From contig CAKAKS010000060.1 in NCBI GenBank assembly GCA_916700875.1, positions 1,869,334 through 1,933,333 of the forward strand: a DNA stretch of 64,000 nt, read 5' to 3'. The stretch comes from Sebastes aleutianus. Taxonomy: Eukaryota > Chordata > Actinopteri > Perciformes > Sebastidae. The notes under the pieces are model-generated. The model did not search any database and was not told the DNA's origin. It saw nothing but the letters and a program-made list of their open reading frames with translations. Below are positions 45,339 to 57,190 of the stretch, piece after piece. The translations under genes and the position numbers were made by a program. Position 1 is the stretch's first letter; every line of letters starts with the position of its first letter.

Positions 45339-47960
45339 TTAGGACAGCAGTTTATTTTTTAGCGACATTACCTTCGGGCTGGCTTTCAGTCCATCTAGTT
45401 CGAGAAGTATCTTTTGAAATACCTCAAAAGTTTTCATCAGTTGTTTTGGGTAGCTGAGGTTGAGCGCGTATATCAGCCCCATCAACAAGGCACAGGCTCT
45501 TGGCACATCCAGGTTTTCCAGGACTTCTGTCCCCTCGATCACTATCCTTGCACTGGCTGGATCAGTCATTATGGCACCCCTGGTGATGACAATCTTCACC
45601 ACTTCATCAGTATCCTGCATTTCACCATCCTGGAATAAGTAGATCAGAATAAAAATTCATTCATCAAACATTCAACAAGTCATCACATGTAAAAACAGTA
45701 TATAAACTGTATATAAAGATAAATATACTGTCTATGGTGTTGTAAATTACGTTTTCAGGTTTGGGATTTTTTTCTGTTAATTTTCAGATACATTTTCAAC
45801 ATAAATGAATATAACCATAATTAAAAAACAAATACAAATTATTGGGGACCCACTCAAAACCTAAAAACACAAATTGTATTGGGGGACCCACTCAAAACCA
45901 GCATCACTGCAATGTGTATGAGTGTAACACAAAGTGCAGTGTGTCAGAGCTTAAGCATCTGATTTACCTACCAAGTGTTCTTTGAAGAGATCCTCCTCCT
46001 TTTCTCGGAGACACACCACCAGGCAACGGATAGCGACCTCTCTCCTCTTTTCCACCGAATCATCCTGTGAAGGAGAAAAACAAATCTTAAAACTGCTCCT
46101 CCATAAGGATGTGTTTTTAATGATTACATCACTGGGAAAGAAGACTGAAGGGTGAGGTTTATGAGGCCTGGAGTGTGGCAATTATTGATTTTGAGCATGT
46201 TTACTTAAAATTGATAAATAAATTGATAATTTTAAAGAAAGTCTTTGTAACTCAATTAGTTTGCATTTCAATTATGCATTACAAAAGTCAAAATAAAAAA
46301 TAGATGATTTCCTTAATCTGTGTTAGAAAACAGTTTATTAACACATCTAGGAGACACTGAGCAAGATTAGTATTCATTTGAAATTGTATTTTTTACCAGT
46401 TGGCAAATTTAAAGAGTAATTAAAACCTCAAACCACTTTTTTCATCTTAAAACCAATGTGTGTGAGTATTTAGTGGTGCTGTTGATGGATTCAGGTCCAA
46501 ATCTTGACATTTTAGTGCAAAGTATTTGAATTCTACATATTGTGTTATAAATATGCATAGTTACTGTCCTATACTGGTTGAAACCCGGCTATTGCAATTG
46601 AATTTTGCTATTGGTTTCTCTGGTGGCAGGTGACATATATGGTGGCAGCTTTCGTCAACAACCAACATTCATACATACCTCTAGCAGCATGTTCCTTATC
46701 CGCTGGATCTTCATTTTTGCAGCCCCTCCTGTTGACGAGGCCAAGGTCATTATTTTGGGGGAGTACTGGTCCAGTTTTGCCATGAACGTTGTTTCCAGGT
46801 TAACAGTGGTGATCCTTCTGAATTCTTTGTTTATCTGTTTAAAATAAGGCACAAATAAAAGGCACAATTTGTTGATGTAGACGCTTGCATACAAGTCATA
46901 CTGCAAAAATACTCACCTGTGCTGCATCAAAAAGAGCAGGCCATCGATCTTTGAAGTCACTGACTGGTGGTGCTAGATTGACAACTTCATGCCTGCGAAT
47001 GGAGAATGTCTTAGCCATTTTTTCACCGATGGTCTGACAGTTGTTCCTCTTCTTAACTTCATTAAGGAGCTCCACTCTTTGATGTTCCAAGCTTCCTTCT
47101 GTTTCTTCTTGTGGGTGAGGGGGTAAATAGTTTACCTCTGCCTTTCTTGGCTTTTTTATATTCTTTGCGGATGCCTTCTCATGTGCTCTTTTTTTTGAGC
47201 GAGAGTTCACATCAAGCTCAGGGCACCCGAGCCCTCTAAGTTTAGATCTATAGTTTCCCATTTTATATTTAAGTCTTTGTTGCCATCCGTAGCATCCATT
47301 ATATGATCCTGGTTCTTTAAGGCAAGGATGCTTCTGAATCAACGCCTCAGCAACATTAGCAAATTGCGCACTTGTCGGGTAGGCAACATATTGAAAGATG
47401 CTTTCAGTTAATTTCTCAAGGATGTCTGGAAGGATTGTGGTAAATTTGAGTTGAACTCCATCCTTCTTGAAAGCCTCATTTCCAGAGGCAAGAACAAGCT
47501 CTGTGTCGTAGGCAAAGCGAGGTACTGGAAATTCAATAGGCCAACACTGAGAACGCTGAGTCACGTGTTCAGGTGATGAAAGAATCAGGGTATCCTGCGA
47601 TCCAGATGACCAACTGCTGTTAGAAGGATGGACGGAGGTCGCTGCATGGACGGAGATGTCTGATGCACTTTCGAAGGAGTTGTCCACATCAGTTAACGTC
47701 AGAGTGACTGTGGGAGGTTCAACAATGTGTACCAATTTGATTGTGTCCTTGTCCTTGATGTCATTTGTTGAGTTGAGAGAAAAATATTCCTCTCCAAAAT
47801 CAGCATCCTTATAATGCAAAATAAAGTCCCTGTCAAGCCCAAATGTCTCTCTTACAATAGACTCAAGTTCAGCCACTGTCCCAGGGATTCCATGAGGTAA
47901 GTCCAGTTTCCGTATGTCATGGTCCTTGAGTACGATTCTAAGTTTGGCCTGATGACACAT
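45339..47960 (-). CDS. SAMD3-like multicopy protein, five-exon model
   Basis: Coding exons 46917-47960, 46679-46834, 45972-46064 and 45339-45629 join in phase to 527 codons plus stop; a 5' noncoding exon ends at 48930 with a GGTAAGT donor. I recognise the family as the expanded teleost 'SAMD3-like' uncharacterised proteins. Residues 1-80 look like a PB1/ubiquitin-like fold (MCHQAKLRIVLKDHD to IKLVHI). A Ser/Thr-rich linker follows, then the conserved block (FPVPRFAYDTEL, YPTSAQFANVAEALIQKHP, YGWQQRLKYKMGNYRSKLR), a Lys/Arg-rich likely nuclear-localisation stretch (RSKKRAHEKASAKNIKKPR) and RWPALFDAAQ. The later exons contain the FRRITT and FQKILLELDG motifs. Function is not known. No SAM domain is visible in this copy. 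The ATG at 47960 is the second in its exon; an overlapping ATG a few bases upstream is in another frame. Confidence 0.75.
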
Positions 47961-48929
47961 TTGAGCATCTGTATAAGAAAATACATCACTTCAGTTAGAG
48001 TTACATCATTCCCATCCTCTAAACATTCAATAGTAGAACAGAATAATAACACTGATAATTACCTAAAACCTAGGCTCTTGAAAAAATGTAATCTTTAAAA
48101 GGCATACCAAACCATATATTATTTTCTTATGTGAACCTGCACATGCTGCTAACGGGTGACAGCTAAAAGTTTACATGCGGAAATTCTGCATAGGTGAATC
48201 AATTTACATGCTGTGTATTCTGCATGTGGCTGCGTGCATATACTGTAGCTTTAATATTCCGCCTGCCAAAGTGGCTAGTAATTCTTAGTACTTACTGCCT
48301 TCTTTCTGATCCCATTCTGTGCTCAAATGCACCACAGGTGCGCCAAGTTAATCATCCTGATGAAAACTCCTATGGTGCGTGCATATTAGCGTGCGCGCGT
48401 GAACGTGCGTTACACTTACGTGTCCCGGTATGAGGGTTTGATAATATGGTAACCCAATAGTAACAGTGACTCTCTTGATCACCACGGAATTGTGCTAATA
48501 TCAAGCCCTGCTTATATGGCGTTTCCACAACGTGGTGTTTGCTTCCCAGACGCCATTACTGCATTTTTAGCTGCAGCTCCATTAACCAACATTGATTTTT
48601 AAACCGAAGTATACCAGTAAAATGTCAAACAACCCACCCATGGAGCTGCTGACCAAACCTTTATCAACCCAGTGCCAACTTTAAATTAGAACAAAAGTAA
48701 ACACATCCATTTACATTTGCAGTGTTACAACTAACAATGTATAAATTCACATGTGCTAAAATGTGAGAATAACAGACTACTCTGAAGACACTGCTAGCTA
48801 ACGCTAGCTAACGTTAGCTAGCAGTGCTTCGGTCTTCCCTTTAGTGCATCATGAAAACGACCACCTACAATGTGTGCTGATGCAGTAAGCAGCTGTTGTG
48901 AATGAAATAAAGAAAAATGAATTACTTAC

Positions 48930-48990
48930 CAAGTAACTTGGATGATATTCAGGTAAAACTCCTGTTGCTCCCCCTCCTTGATAGATGCAG
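48930..48990 (-). other. Probable 5' noncoding exon of the SAMD3-like gene
   Basis: On the minus strand ...CATCCAAGTTACTTG is followed by the strong donor GTAAGTAATTC at 48929 and below. The right limit (transcription start) is not defined. It would splice to the acceptor TTATACAG in front of the ATG exon at about 47970. Confidence 0.4.
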
Positions 48991-49043
48991 TTTTGCAGCA
49001 AAAAAACAAGCGCGAACATGTCTCCGAGAGTCGTCTGCCTAGT

Positions 49044-49069
49044 CCCGCCCTACTGTGCTCTGATTGGCT
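49044..49069 (-). promoter_or_regulatory. Candidate GC-box/CCAAT promoter of the SAMD3-like gene
   Basis: On the minus strand AGCCAATCA (49061-49069) is followed 10 nt downstream by GGGCGGG (49044-49050). This lies about 60 bp upstream of the putative 5' exon and inside the CACTA-like element, so the gene appears to carry its own promoter. Confidence 0.4.
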
Positions 49070-49351
49070 AGTTCGAACCTTCACATGACCTCTTTGTCCT
49101 ATCCCTAACCACTTCCGACCTGGAGTGTGTTAACTCACTAGATATGAGTTACATTGACTTAGTATTTATTCTAAATTAATATAATTTTAAGTAAAGACAA
49201 TGTTGTTCATTTTTCAGTTTGACCGACTTATTTTATTAAGTCTTCAACTGACTAAATCAAGTACATGTAACAAACTTAATTTTTTTATGCTGAAAAACAT
49301 ATTTATTTTAAGGGCTATCTACTAACCCCAAGAATCGTTTTTTAGAGTGTA

Positions 49352-52300
49352 CAGAAACAATGATTTAGCAGTGTGCATTAACACTTCAGTGGTTTTAGTC
49401 AAATTAATGACCATTGAAATGTATATGAGGACGTGTCTGGTGTTTCTCACTACAGACGTTTCAGCATCATCATGTTGAAATTACATGTAAATTCACAATT
49501 TAGCTGTTCATTTCTCATTGTGTTGACATGTTAAATCTAACCTACAGCTGAGCTGAGGAATTGAAAGTGTTACATGTATTTAATGATTTTATTAGATATA
49601 GCTAATAAATCACAATCGGGAGATCTACCGCCGACACTACAGCTACAACAAGGTAAAAGTGAGCATGGCTCACTAAGCCCTCGCTCACTGCTTGACCCCT
49701 ACTAAAGTAGTGCCAAAGGTTTTGCCCTTTTGGAACTAATAGAATTAATGGGCATTAACTAATTAACTAATGGGCACCCTGGACTTCTAACCCCCAAAAG
49801 GCAAAACTAGACCACACTGTCAACCATCACACCAAATTTGAAGTTCCTAAGTTAAATAGTTTCCGAGTTCTACTCCGGAAACTAAAGTGTGACACTCGAA
49901 CGGACGGAAGGACGGACGGATGGATGGACAGGCATAGCGCTATATACCCCCGACTACGTTGTCGCGTGGGTATAACGATGTACCGTATCATTAAATTCAG
50001 AACATTTCATTTCAATTTATCAGCTCAGCAGTATGATACATTGGACATATTGCAGTAGTATAAATGTTCAGTGTTGTTTGGCTCATCAAACTAATCTTTT
50101 CTGTAATGCATGGACATAGAATTTGGCATTATGTATAATATATATTTTAAAGTCATATATTTCAAAGTGAACATTTGTTAAAGTTGAGTAAATATTTTAT
50201 GAATATTTTAACCTGTATTTTCTTCATCCAGTAAGTTTTTAAAAAAATAACTCTTTCACTGAAAAGATAAAAGACAAACAAAATATTGAAGTCAGCAGAA
50301 ACGAATCATGATGATTAAACTGAATATAATATTTTATCACTATTCAAACACTGATATATTTATTTATTTAATTTAGATAATGCCAAATCAAGATAAATGA
50401 CAAATTTGATATCTCTTTCCTGACTCAATGCAGGTTATAAGGGACAAAACTATCATGACACTGTAAGGCTATTTGGCTGATCCTGGTAAAATTGTCTTCA
50501 TGTAGAGTGTAGTCCAATAAACTGTGTATTTTTTTTAATAAAGTCAACTTTTTTTTTTAGATCTACAACAAGACATTTTTACATTTAAATGTGTCAATAA
50601 AACCAGTAACATGTTCTAACAGCAGCACCACGTTTCTGTGAATGTACTCAGCCTCTCTATAAATAAAGATGTACTATTATTAAGACTTTTGTGTGTCTGT
50701 GAATGTGTCAGCACCATCAGACTGTCTTTGTCCTGCATCTTTATGAGTGAATGTATTTGTATATTTTGTGTCAGATAGGCTACTACTGTACAACAGAAAC
50801 ACTGATGCTGTGTGGCTGCCATCTACTGGTTGAATCAAACACATTTAAAGTAAATTATCTGCTGCAACATTTGTTTGACTTCACCTTCAGTGAAATTATA
50901 CTTTCCATATTCTATATTCTACGTTTCACAATTACTTATATCACTCCTGCCTGGACGGCGACTTTCCAAGTGTGTTTGTGTATGACTGTCTATGTTCATT
51001 CAACCATGTGAGAGATGCCAGAGAGAATACGTCTCCCTCTTTTGTTGTCTGCAGGGTGGAGACATGTTTGGACATGTTTCCCTTCAGTCTTCAGGTGTGT
51101 TTTCCCCAACAGGTAAGACAAGAACACTGGACCACAGGGGCAGAAAGATTTCAAGACAAACTCTTGCAAAAGCCCCCAATTCATCTTTCCAGAAGGATTT
51201 TAAACCAGCTTTGAAGAATCATAAACCCAGACTGAAGTCAACATTGTACTGAATAACAATCGAAGAATGATGTTTGCTGAGCAACAAAAACAGTCTGCAG
51301 ACATCAAGAAAAAGATTACCAAGTAATATAGATTTAACTTTTCTTTTTTATATTCTTTAAGGCCAAAGTAGGCAGGCAACAAGTAATACAATTGAGATAT
51401 TGAAGGAATGCATATCAACCCAGTAATAATTCAATATTAGTGAATCAAAACACCATAATACAAATTAAGAGTTTAAGTAGTCACATCAATGAATGATAAA
51501 CATGTGATTAAAACCCACTAACAATATAACTGAATTTTCAATAAAATGATAGTTCAATAAAAGTGAATAAATCAGTAGAACCCGATATTACATCAGTAAA
51601 CTATATTTCTGTCCCTTTCATTTTCTGGTGTTTGGCAGATTGAGACTGTTGGGAAAATGAATCATAAATTAAAATAATCCAATCCATACTGTAATCTGAT
51701 CACAGCAGATTGTTTTACACGACATCGGGGGTCGTTTTGACTCCTAGATAATAAGATACAATACAGTAATTAAGCATTTACTAGGTCATTATGAAATACT
51801 TCCCTGTACAACTTGTAATAACTTGTAGTTATATTTTTGTTCCACAGTAATTATTTATCAGTAGTTACACACTAATTAGTAGGGACAACATCTTTTAAGT
51901 GCACACAAAAGCAATTATGCAGTAATTAGCACAAAAACATAATAGTAACTTTATGTAGTGATATTATGTACACTAGCAAGAGGGTGGAAAATTTGCGTCG
52001 TCGTTATCTCCGTCAGGTGTGAGGGGATTATGCGTTTGATCAAGTGTGTGTGTATCTGTCTGTCCACAGTTAATCTGGCATACTAGCCATACATTTTTTG
52101 TGCACATTTATGACTGTATGCTCAAGGTCCTCTCGTGGTTGCGCTGAGTCACCTAATTTATTGACTGCTCTGTTTTATACCGTCATTGACTGATGACCTC
52201 ACTCTTCTTAAGGGACCAGGATGTAGGATTTGGGGAGATTTATTGGCAGAAATGGAAAACAATTTTCAAGAATCGTTGTGTTTTTCGTTAACTTAGAATC

Positions 52301-52570
52301 AGTAGAATGAGACAATTGTGGTTTGTATTCTTTCAATCAAACATTACAGCAGCGGCCGTTTAAATAGACACACCTGGCGGAGATCTGCAATCTACTGAGT
52401 GCACTTTTCTAGTTTCAATCATGTTTTTAACAATCAATAAAATGCTTTGAGTCATATGCCTAATGTAAAAATCAACTGAGAATTTAGGCTCAGTTAGCAC
52501 CAATTTTACCTATTTGCCTTGATTTTATTTCTACAGCTCTTTCCCTCTCTGTGTTTTCTCCTGTTGACGG
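49352..52570. other. Intergenic, repeats only
   Basis: A repeat-like segment lies at about 49640-49985 (ending CGACTACGTTGTCGCGTGGG, with ACGGACGGATGG runs). 52208-52410 is a fragment of the CAGTGTGTAGGATT MITE family. The 86-aa open frame at 50992-51252 is Lys/Arg-rich but not recognised. I see no supported gene. Confidence 0.5.
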
Positions 52571-55270
52571 TCAATCCAGGCTCCATGGCAGAGAGAAGCT
52601 CTCACCCTCCAGCTCTTTGCGAATGACCGACGCAAATCTGGCCAGTTGCTCTGAGCTGAAATGGTTTTTCCAGTCTCCCGCAACACCTAAAACCAAAACA
52701 CACACACCAAGACAGTCACATGAACACAACAAATCATTGATCTCTCTGAAAGAAAATCAACTCAAAATACAGTGAAATATATCTGATTGAATGTCACTCC
52801 TAGCCTCACCTTTCCTGAGGAATGGAGATTTGTTGGTGTTCATGTACACCTTAGGGACCAGGCTGAAGTTGGACATGCGGTTGGTCTTCATGGTCTTGAA
52901 GGAGCAATGCTCTGCTATCTTCTGAATGGCTTCTTCACTCAGATTACGGCCCAGGAACTCTGACATACGCCTGAGAGCTGCAGGGAGGTCCTAGACGACG
53001 AGCACATGGGACACATGTTCTTTCAGTTATGTGAAGCAACAGTTGTTTGCCTTTATCTTATAATGCACATTCTCTAATGAAGAACTTTCTACATGGTTTC
53101 TATGATGAGGGCCCCTAGTGAAGCTTTAAGTTTGACTGGTCATATTTAAGTAGCACTGCGTTGATGTAGCTTTACTCACAGCTCGTCTACACAGGAGGCG
53201 TTTAAAAAGGTTTTGTTTTCCAGTCGTCCATCACGTAACAGGTAACGTTTACTCATGCTATACGTGTATAGCTGCGAACAGAAGCCTCATTTTAGGATTC
53301 AAGGTTATTTTCTTCTGTTTTACTCGCATTACTTCAGTGAAAATACGGGGGACCTACACTCAATACTGTACCTGAACGCATCCAGTGTAGATACAGCCAG
53401 AAGCCTGAAGCTGCTGCAGCTCTTACTGATGTGCTGCTTTCACTACACACTCTGTGTAAACATTGTGTTAGACTACTTTCTATGAAGCCAATGAAACAAT
53501 GCAATGTGTATAACAGTTAAAAGTGTAACAGTGGTGTGTTACTGTGTAAAAGGGACCATCTCCGATCAGTCAAAAGGCTAGTCACAATTGTAAAGCAGCA
53601 ACATGTAGCCTATATATACATATCAATGTATGTAAAAAGTTTATTAATTAAAATTACCTTTTTTTGCAAATTAAATTGATGTCTGATATAATTAAGTGTT
53701 TCAGCCATTTATTCAGTAAAAATACCAGACATTTGTTGGTTACAGATTCTCATGTGGTGACTCTTTGCTGCCATATCATACAACCTGGAACAATTTTGGG
53801 ATTGTTGGTCTGATAAAAAAAGCAATTTCAAGAAGGCAGTTTGAGCTCTAGTGTTTCCCAGTTGTTAGTTGTAGAAAGAAAACGAGAACACACAAATTAA
53901 AGGTGCAGTGTGTAGGATCTTGCAACGTCTAGCAGCAAACCTGCATATTGCAACCAACTGAAGCTTCTCCCGTGTGGATAACTAGGATAACTACGTTGTC
54001 CGACGCAAAAACGTGAATGTCTCTCTCTAGAGCCAGTGTTTGTCCGTTCTGGGTTACTATAGAAACATGGAGGACTCCGTGAAGAGGACCCTCTCCCTAT
54101 GTAGATATAAACGGCTCATTCTAAGCTAATGAAAACACGATTCTTATTTTCAGGTGATTATACTCTAAAGAAAACATACTTATTAATATAATATTCCATT
54201 TCTGCCAATAGATCCCCCATATTTTACACACTGTTCTTTTAAGACACAGACTGAAACACAAATTAAGGAAGGAAAATAACAAATGGAAAACTCTGTTTCT
54301 TGGAACTGTAGCAGACATGGTGGTGGTGCACCACACGGCTGCTGTTCTGAGAGACAATTTGTGAAGCAAGATGGTCAACGAGACATTTAATGTTTACAGT
54401 CAACCGGTAACTCTGGACTTTAGATGAAACAATGTTTATTATTTTTTAACCCATGAGAGTTCTGGAGGGTTTTACCTGAATCATGTCTTCATATGTGATG
54501 TACAATACTCTGTCTCCCAGCTCTGCGCTTCTCCAGCTCTTCACGTGGTCTGTCCATTTTCCAAACAGCACTGCAGACAACACGGACAATAGACCACAGT
54601 ATAAATGCAAACAACCACTGCTCTACTTTAGCAGAAACAACACACAAAGATGACTTTCACCTGCTTTCAACATCCAAAATCTGTTCACATGTTAATACAC
54701 CAGAAGGCTGAACCACAGTTTTACACAGTAAACTCTTTATGTGGGATGAGACCTCTGACCTTTGCCCTCAAGGAATTTCTCCAAGAATTCATCGAAGGTT
54801 CCTGGATCCTCGAGGAATTCGGCCATCTGATGGAAGTAGTACGAAGACACCACTATGTCCTTCGGGTTCCTCATGACATAGATCGCCTACGGCAGAGACA
54901 CCAGAGAATAACTCAATAACATAAAAAGGTGAAATGTGTATTACAGTAAATATTAATAATGGAACGAGACCGTGACAAAGAAAGTGTTAGTTATAGACAA
55001 TAGAAAATCCTCGGTTCAAAAGGGAATATCACACAAAGCCTCCACCCTTTGACCCTTTTACCTTGGCTTTGGAAGAGTGGAAGGACGGGGGCATAAGTTG
55101 GTAAGGAAAATGTGTGACCATCGCCCGTGGAGACGTCAACTGATCCACAACCACTGCTAATCTTTTCTCCTCCAGCCAGGGGACCCTGTCCCAGTTAGGA
55201 ATGGTTTGGATCGGCGTCAGATCCCCCCCATTCAGCAACAGTGGGAGGATCTCCTGCATCCAGATTGTAC
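52571..55270 (-). CDS. SULT2-type cytosolic sulfotransferase, first exon not found
   Basis: Five exons in transcript order: 55062-55270 (209 bp), 54760-54886 (127), 54476-54570 (95), 52810-52990 (181), 52571-52686 (116, TGA at 52571-52573). The sizes 209/127/95/181 are the hallmark of SULT2 genes. The product would transfer sulfate from PAPS to hydroxyl groups of steroids or related substrates in the cytosol. Motifs: GT of the 5'-phosphosulfate loop at the first exon edge, followed by WMQEILPLL; catalytic His in THFPYQL; the 3'-phosphate-binding MRNPKDIVVSSYY; and RKGVAGDWKNHF. The usual dimer motif after KNHF (TV...E) is degenerate (SSEQ). The N-terminal exon ending TYPKS was not found between 55271 and 58200. 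A Tc1 element begins about 130 bp upstream. It may lie further away, or this copy may have lost it and be a pseudogene. Confidence 0.82.
53897..54242 (-). repeat. MITE-like repeat (CAGTGTGTAGGATT family), in SULT intron
   Basis: It starts TTAAAGGTGCAGTGTGTAGGA and ends TTTTACACACTGTTCTTTTAA, giving inverted ends. It lies in reverse orientation relative to 34172-34538, in the 1.5-kb intron between the 95-bp and 181-bp SULT exons. Confidence 0.6.
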
Positions 55271-55397
55271 CTGCAGAAAAAATGAGAACAGCAGATAATA
55301 CATAACAAGAAGTACTCACTTCTACTATAAAGAAAATACACCAACAGATTAAAGACTACCAATAGCTAAACCAAAATTATATGGTCAACATTAGAAC

Positions 55398-56871
55398 ACA
55401 AAATTGTTGGTACCCTTCCGTTAAAGAAGGAAAAACCCACAATGGTCACTGAAATAACTTGAAACTGACAAAAGTAATAATACAACCTTTTGAGGCAATC
55501 ACTGCAATCAAGCGATTTCTGTAACTCTCAATGAGACTTCTGCACCTGTCGACAGGTATTTTGGACCACTCCTCGTGAGCAAACTGCTCCAGCTGTCTCA
55601 GGTTTGAAGGGTGCCTTCTCCAGACTGCATGTTTCAGCTCCTTCCACAGATGTTCAATAGGATTTAGATCAGGGCTCATAGTAGACCACTTCAGAATAGT
55701 CCAATGTTTTGTTCTTGGCCATTCTTGGCTGTTTTTAGCTGTGTGTTTTGGGTCATTATCCTGTTTGAGGACCCATGACCTGCGACCGAGACCAAGCTTT
55801 CTGACACTGGGCAGCACATTTCGCTCCAGAATGCCTTGATAGTCTTGAGATTTCATTGTACCCTGCACAGATTCAAGACACCCTGTGTCAGATGCAGTAA
55901 AGCAGCCCCAGAACATAACCTAGCCTCCTCCATGTTTCACAGTAGGTACAGTGTTCTTTTCTTTGTATGCTTCATTTTTGCGTCTGTAAACATAGAGCTG
56001 ATGGGACTTGCCAAAAAGCTCCAGTTTTGTCTCATCTGTCCAAAGGACATTCTCCCAGAAGCTTTGTGGCTTGTCAATATGCATTTTGGCAAATTCCAGT
56101 CTCGCTTTTTTATGATTTGCGTCCTCCTCGGTCGTCTTCCATTAAGTCCATTTCGGCTCAAACAGCGACAGATGGTGGGATCTGACACTGATGTACCTTG
56201 ACCTTGGAGTTCACCTCTAATCTCTTTGGAAGTTGTTCTGGGCTCTTTGGTTACCATTCGTATTATCCGTCTCTTCAATTTGTCATCAATTTTCCTCTTG
56301 CGGCCACGTCCAGGGAGGTTGGCTACAGACCCATGGACCTTAAACTTCTGAATAATATGTGCAGCTGTAGTCACAGGAACATCAAGCTGCTTGGAGATGG
56401 TCTTATAGCCTTTACCTTTAACATGCTTGTCTATAATTGTCTTTCTAATCTCCTGAGACAACTCTCTCCTTAGCTTTCTTTGGTTCATGTTCAGTGTGGT
56501 ACACACCATGATACTAAACAGCACAGTGACTACTTTTCACCCTTTAAATAGGCAGACTGACTGATTACAAGTTTGAAGACACCTGTGATGCTATTTACAG
56601 GACACACCTTAGTTTAACATGTCCCTATCGTCAAATTATTTTCAATCTTTTCTAGGGGTACCATCATTTTTGTCCAGGCCAGTTTCATAAGTTTGTTTTT
56701 TTAAATGATTCTGTTGAACCATAATTCAAAAGCAATGTCTGATTTTCATTAGCTAATTTTCAGTAAATTTTTATTTATTACTACTTTTGTCAGTTTCAAG
56801 TTATTTCAGTGACCATTGTGGGTTTTTCTTTCTTTAATGGAAGGGTACCAACAATTTTGTCCACGTGTGTA
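55398..56871 (-). mobile_element. Tc1/mariner element 2
   Basis: The left end ACAAAATTGTTGGTACCCTTC and the right end GAAGGGTACCAACAATTTTGT are inverted repeats that continue inward through CACAATGGTCACTGAAATAAC (arms of about 80 bp). A further internal copy of the motif (GGGTACCATCATTTTTGTCC, 56655-56674) gives an IR/DR-like pattern at the right end. The extreme left end seems truncated, because the right end extends to CCACGTGTGTA with no counterpart. Confidence 0.85.
55446..56488 (-). pseudogene. Tc1 transposase, frameshifted
   Basis: It starts at MNQRKLRRELSQEIRKTI (ATG at 56488) and has two helix-turn-helix segments and a GRGRKRKI hook. Homology shifts frame near 56113 after RRPRRTQII, where about 15 nt appear deleted, and a TAG interrupts the GGG/VMFWGCF segment at about 55920. 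The C-terminal frame keeps DNDPKHTAK and NPIEHLWKELK, the second D and the E of the DD34E triad; WTDE is present in the shifted frame. The element is not autonomous. Confidence 0.9.
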
Positions 56872-57190
56872 TATTAATTAATTATCTTGGTGAAATTGAT
56901 TTACATTTACTAAATATGTGGGTGAAATTGATTTATATTAATTAATTATCTTAGTGAAATTGATTTATATTAATTAATTATCTTGGTGAAATTGATTAAG
57001 ATTTACTGAATATCTGGTTGAAATTGATTTATATCAATTAATCATCTTGGTGAAATTGATTTATATTCATTAATTATCTTGGTGAAATTGATTTATATTT
57101 ATTAATTATCTGGGTGAAATTGATTTATATTTACTGAATATCAGGGTAAAATTGATTTATATTTACTAATTATTTGGATAAAAATTATTT
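56872..57190. repeat. AT-rich minisatellite, about 30-bp unit
   Basis: Around ten imperfect units of the form ATTATCTTGGTGAAATTGATTT separated by TATATTAATTA or TTTACTGAAT variants. It abuts the right end of Tc1 element 2. Confidence 0.85.

Larger units (their letters stand above)
43759..49349. mobile_element. CACTA/EnSpm-like element carrying a SAMD3-like gene
   Basis: The left end CACTCTAAAAAAAGATCC and the right end (reverse complement) CACTCTAAAAAACGATTC are inverted repeats with about two mismatches in 18. TA is present at both outer edges (43757-43758 and 49350-49351). The CACT start and short target duplication fit the CACTA/EnSpm superfamily. Subterminal regions are rich in AACTTAATTTTTT-type repeats, also expected. 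No transposase was recognised inside; instead the element contains the gene at 45339-47960. It could be a non-autonomous element with a captured gene, or coincidental flanking repeats. Confidence 0.55.

Noticed and set aside
50992..51252. 86-aa plus-strand open frame, basic
   Set aside because: No family recognised and no splice evidence; overlapping frames on the other strand are equally long.
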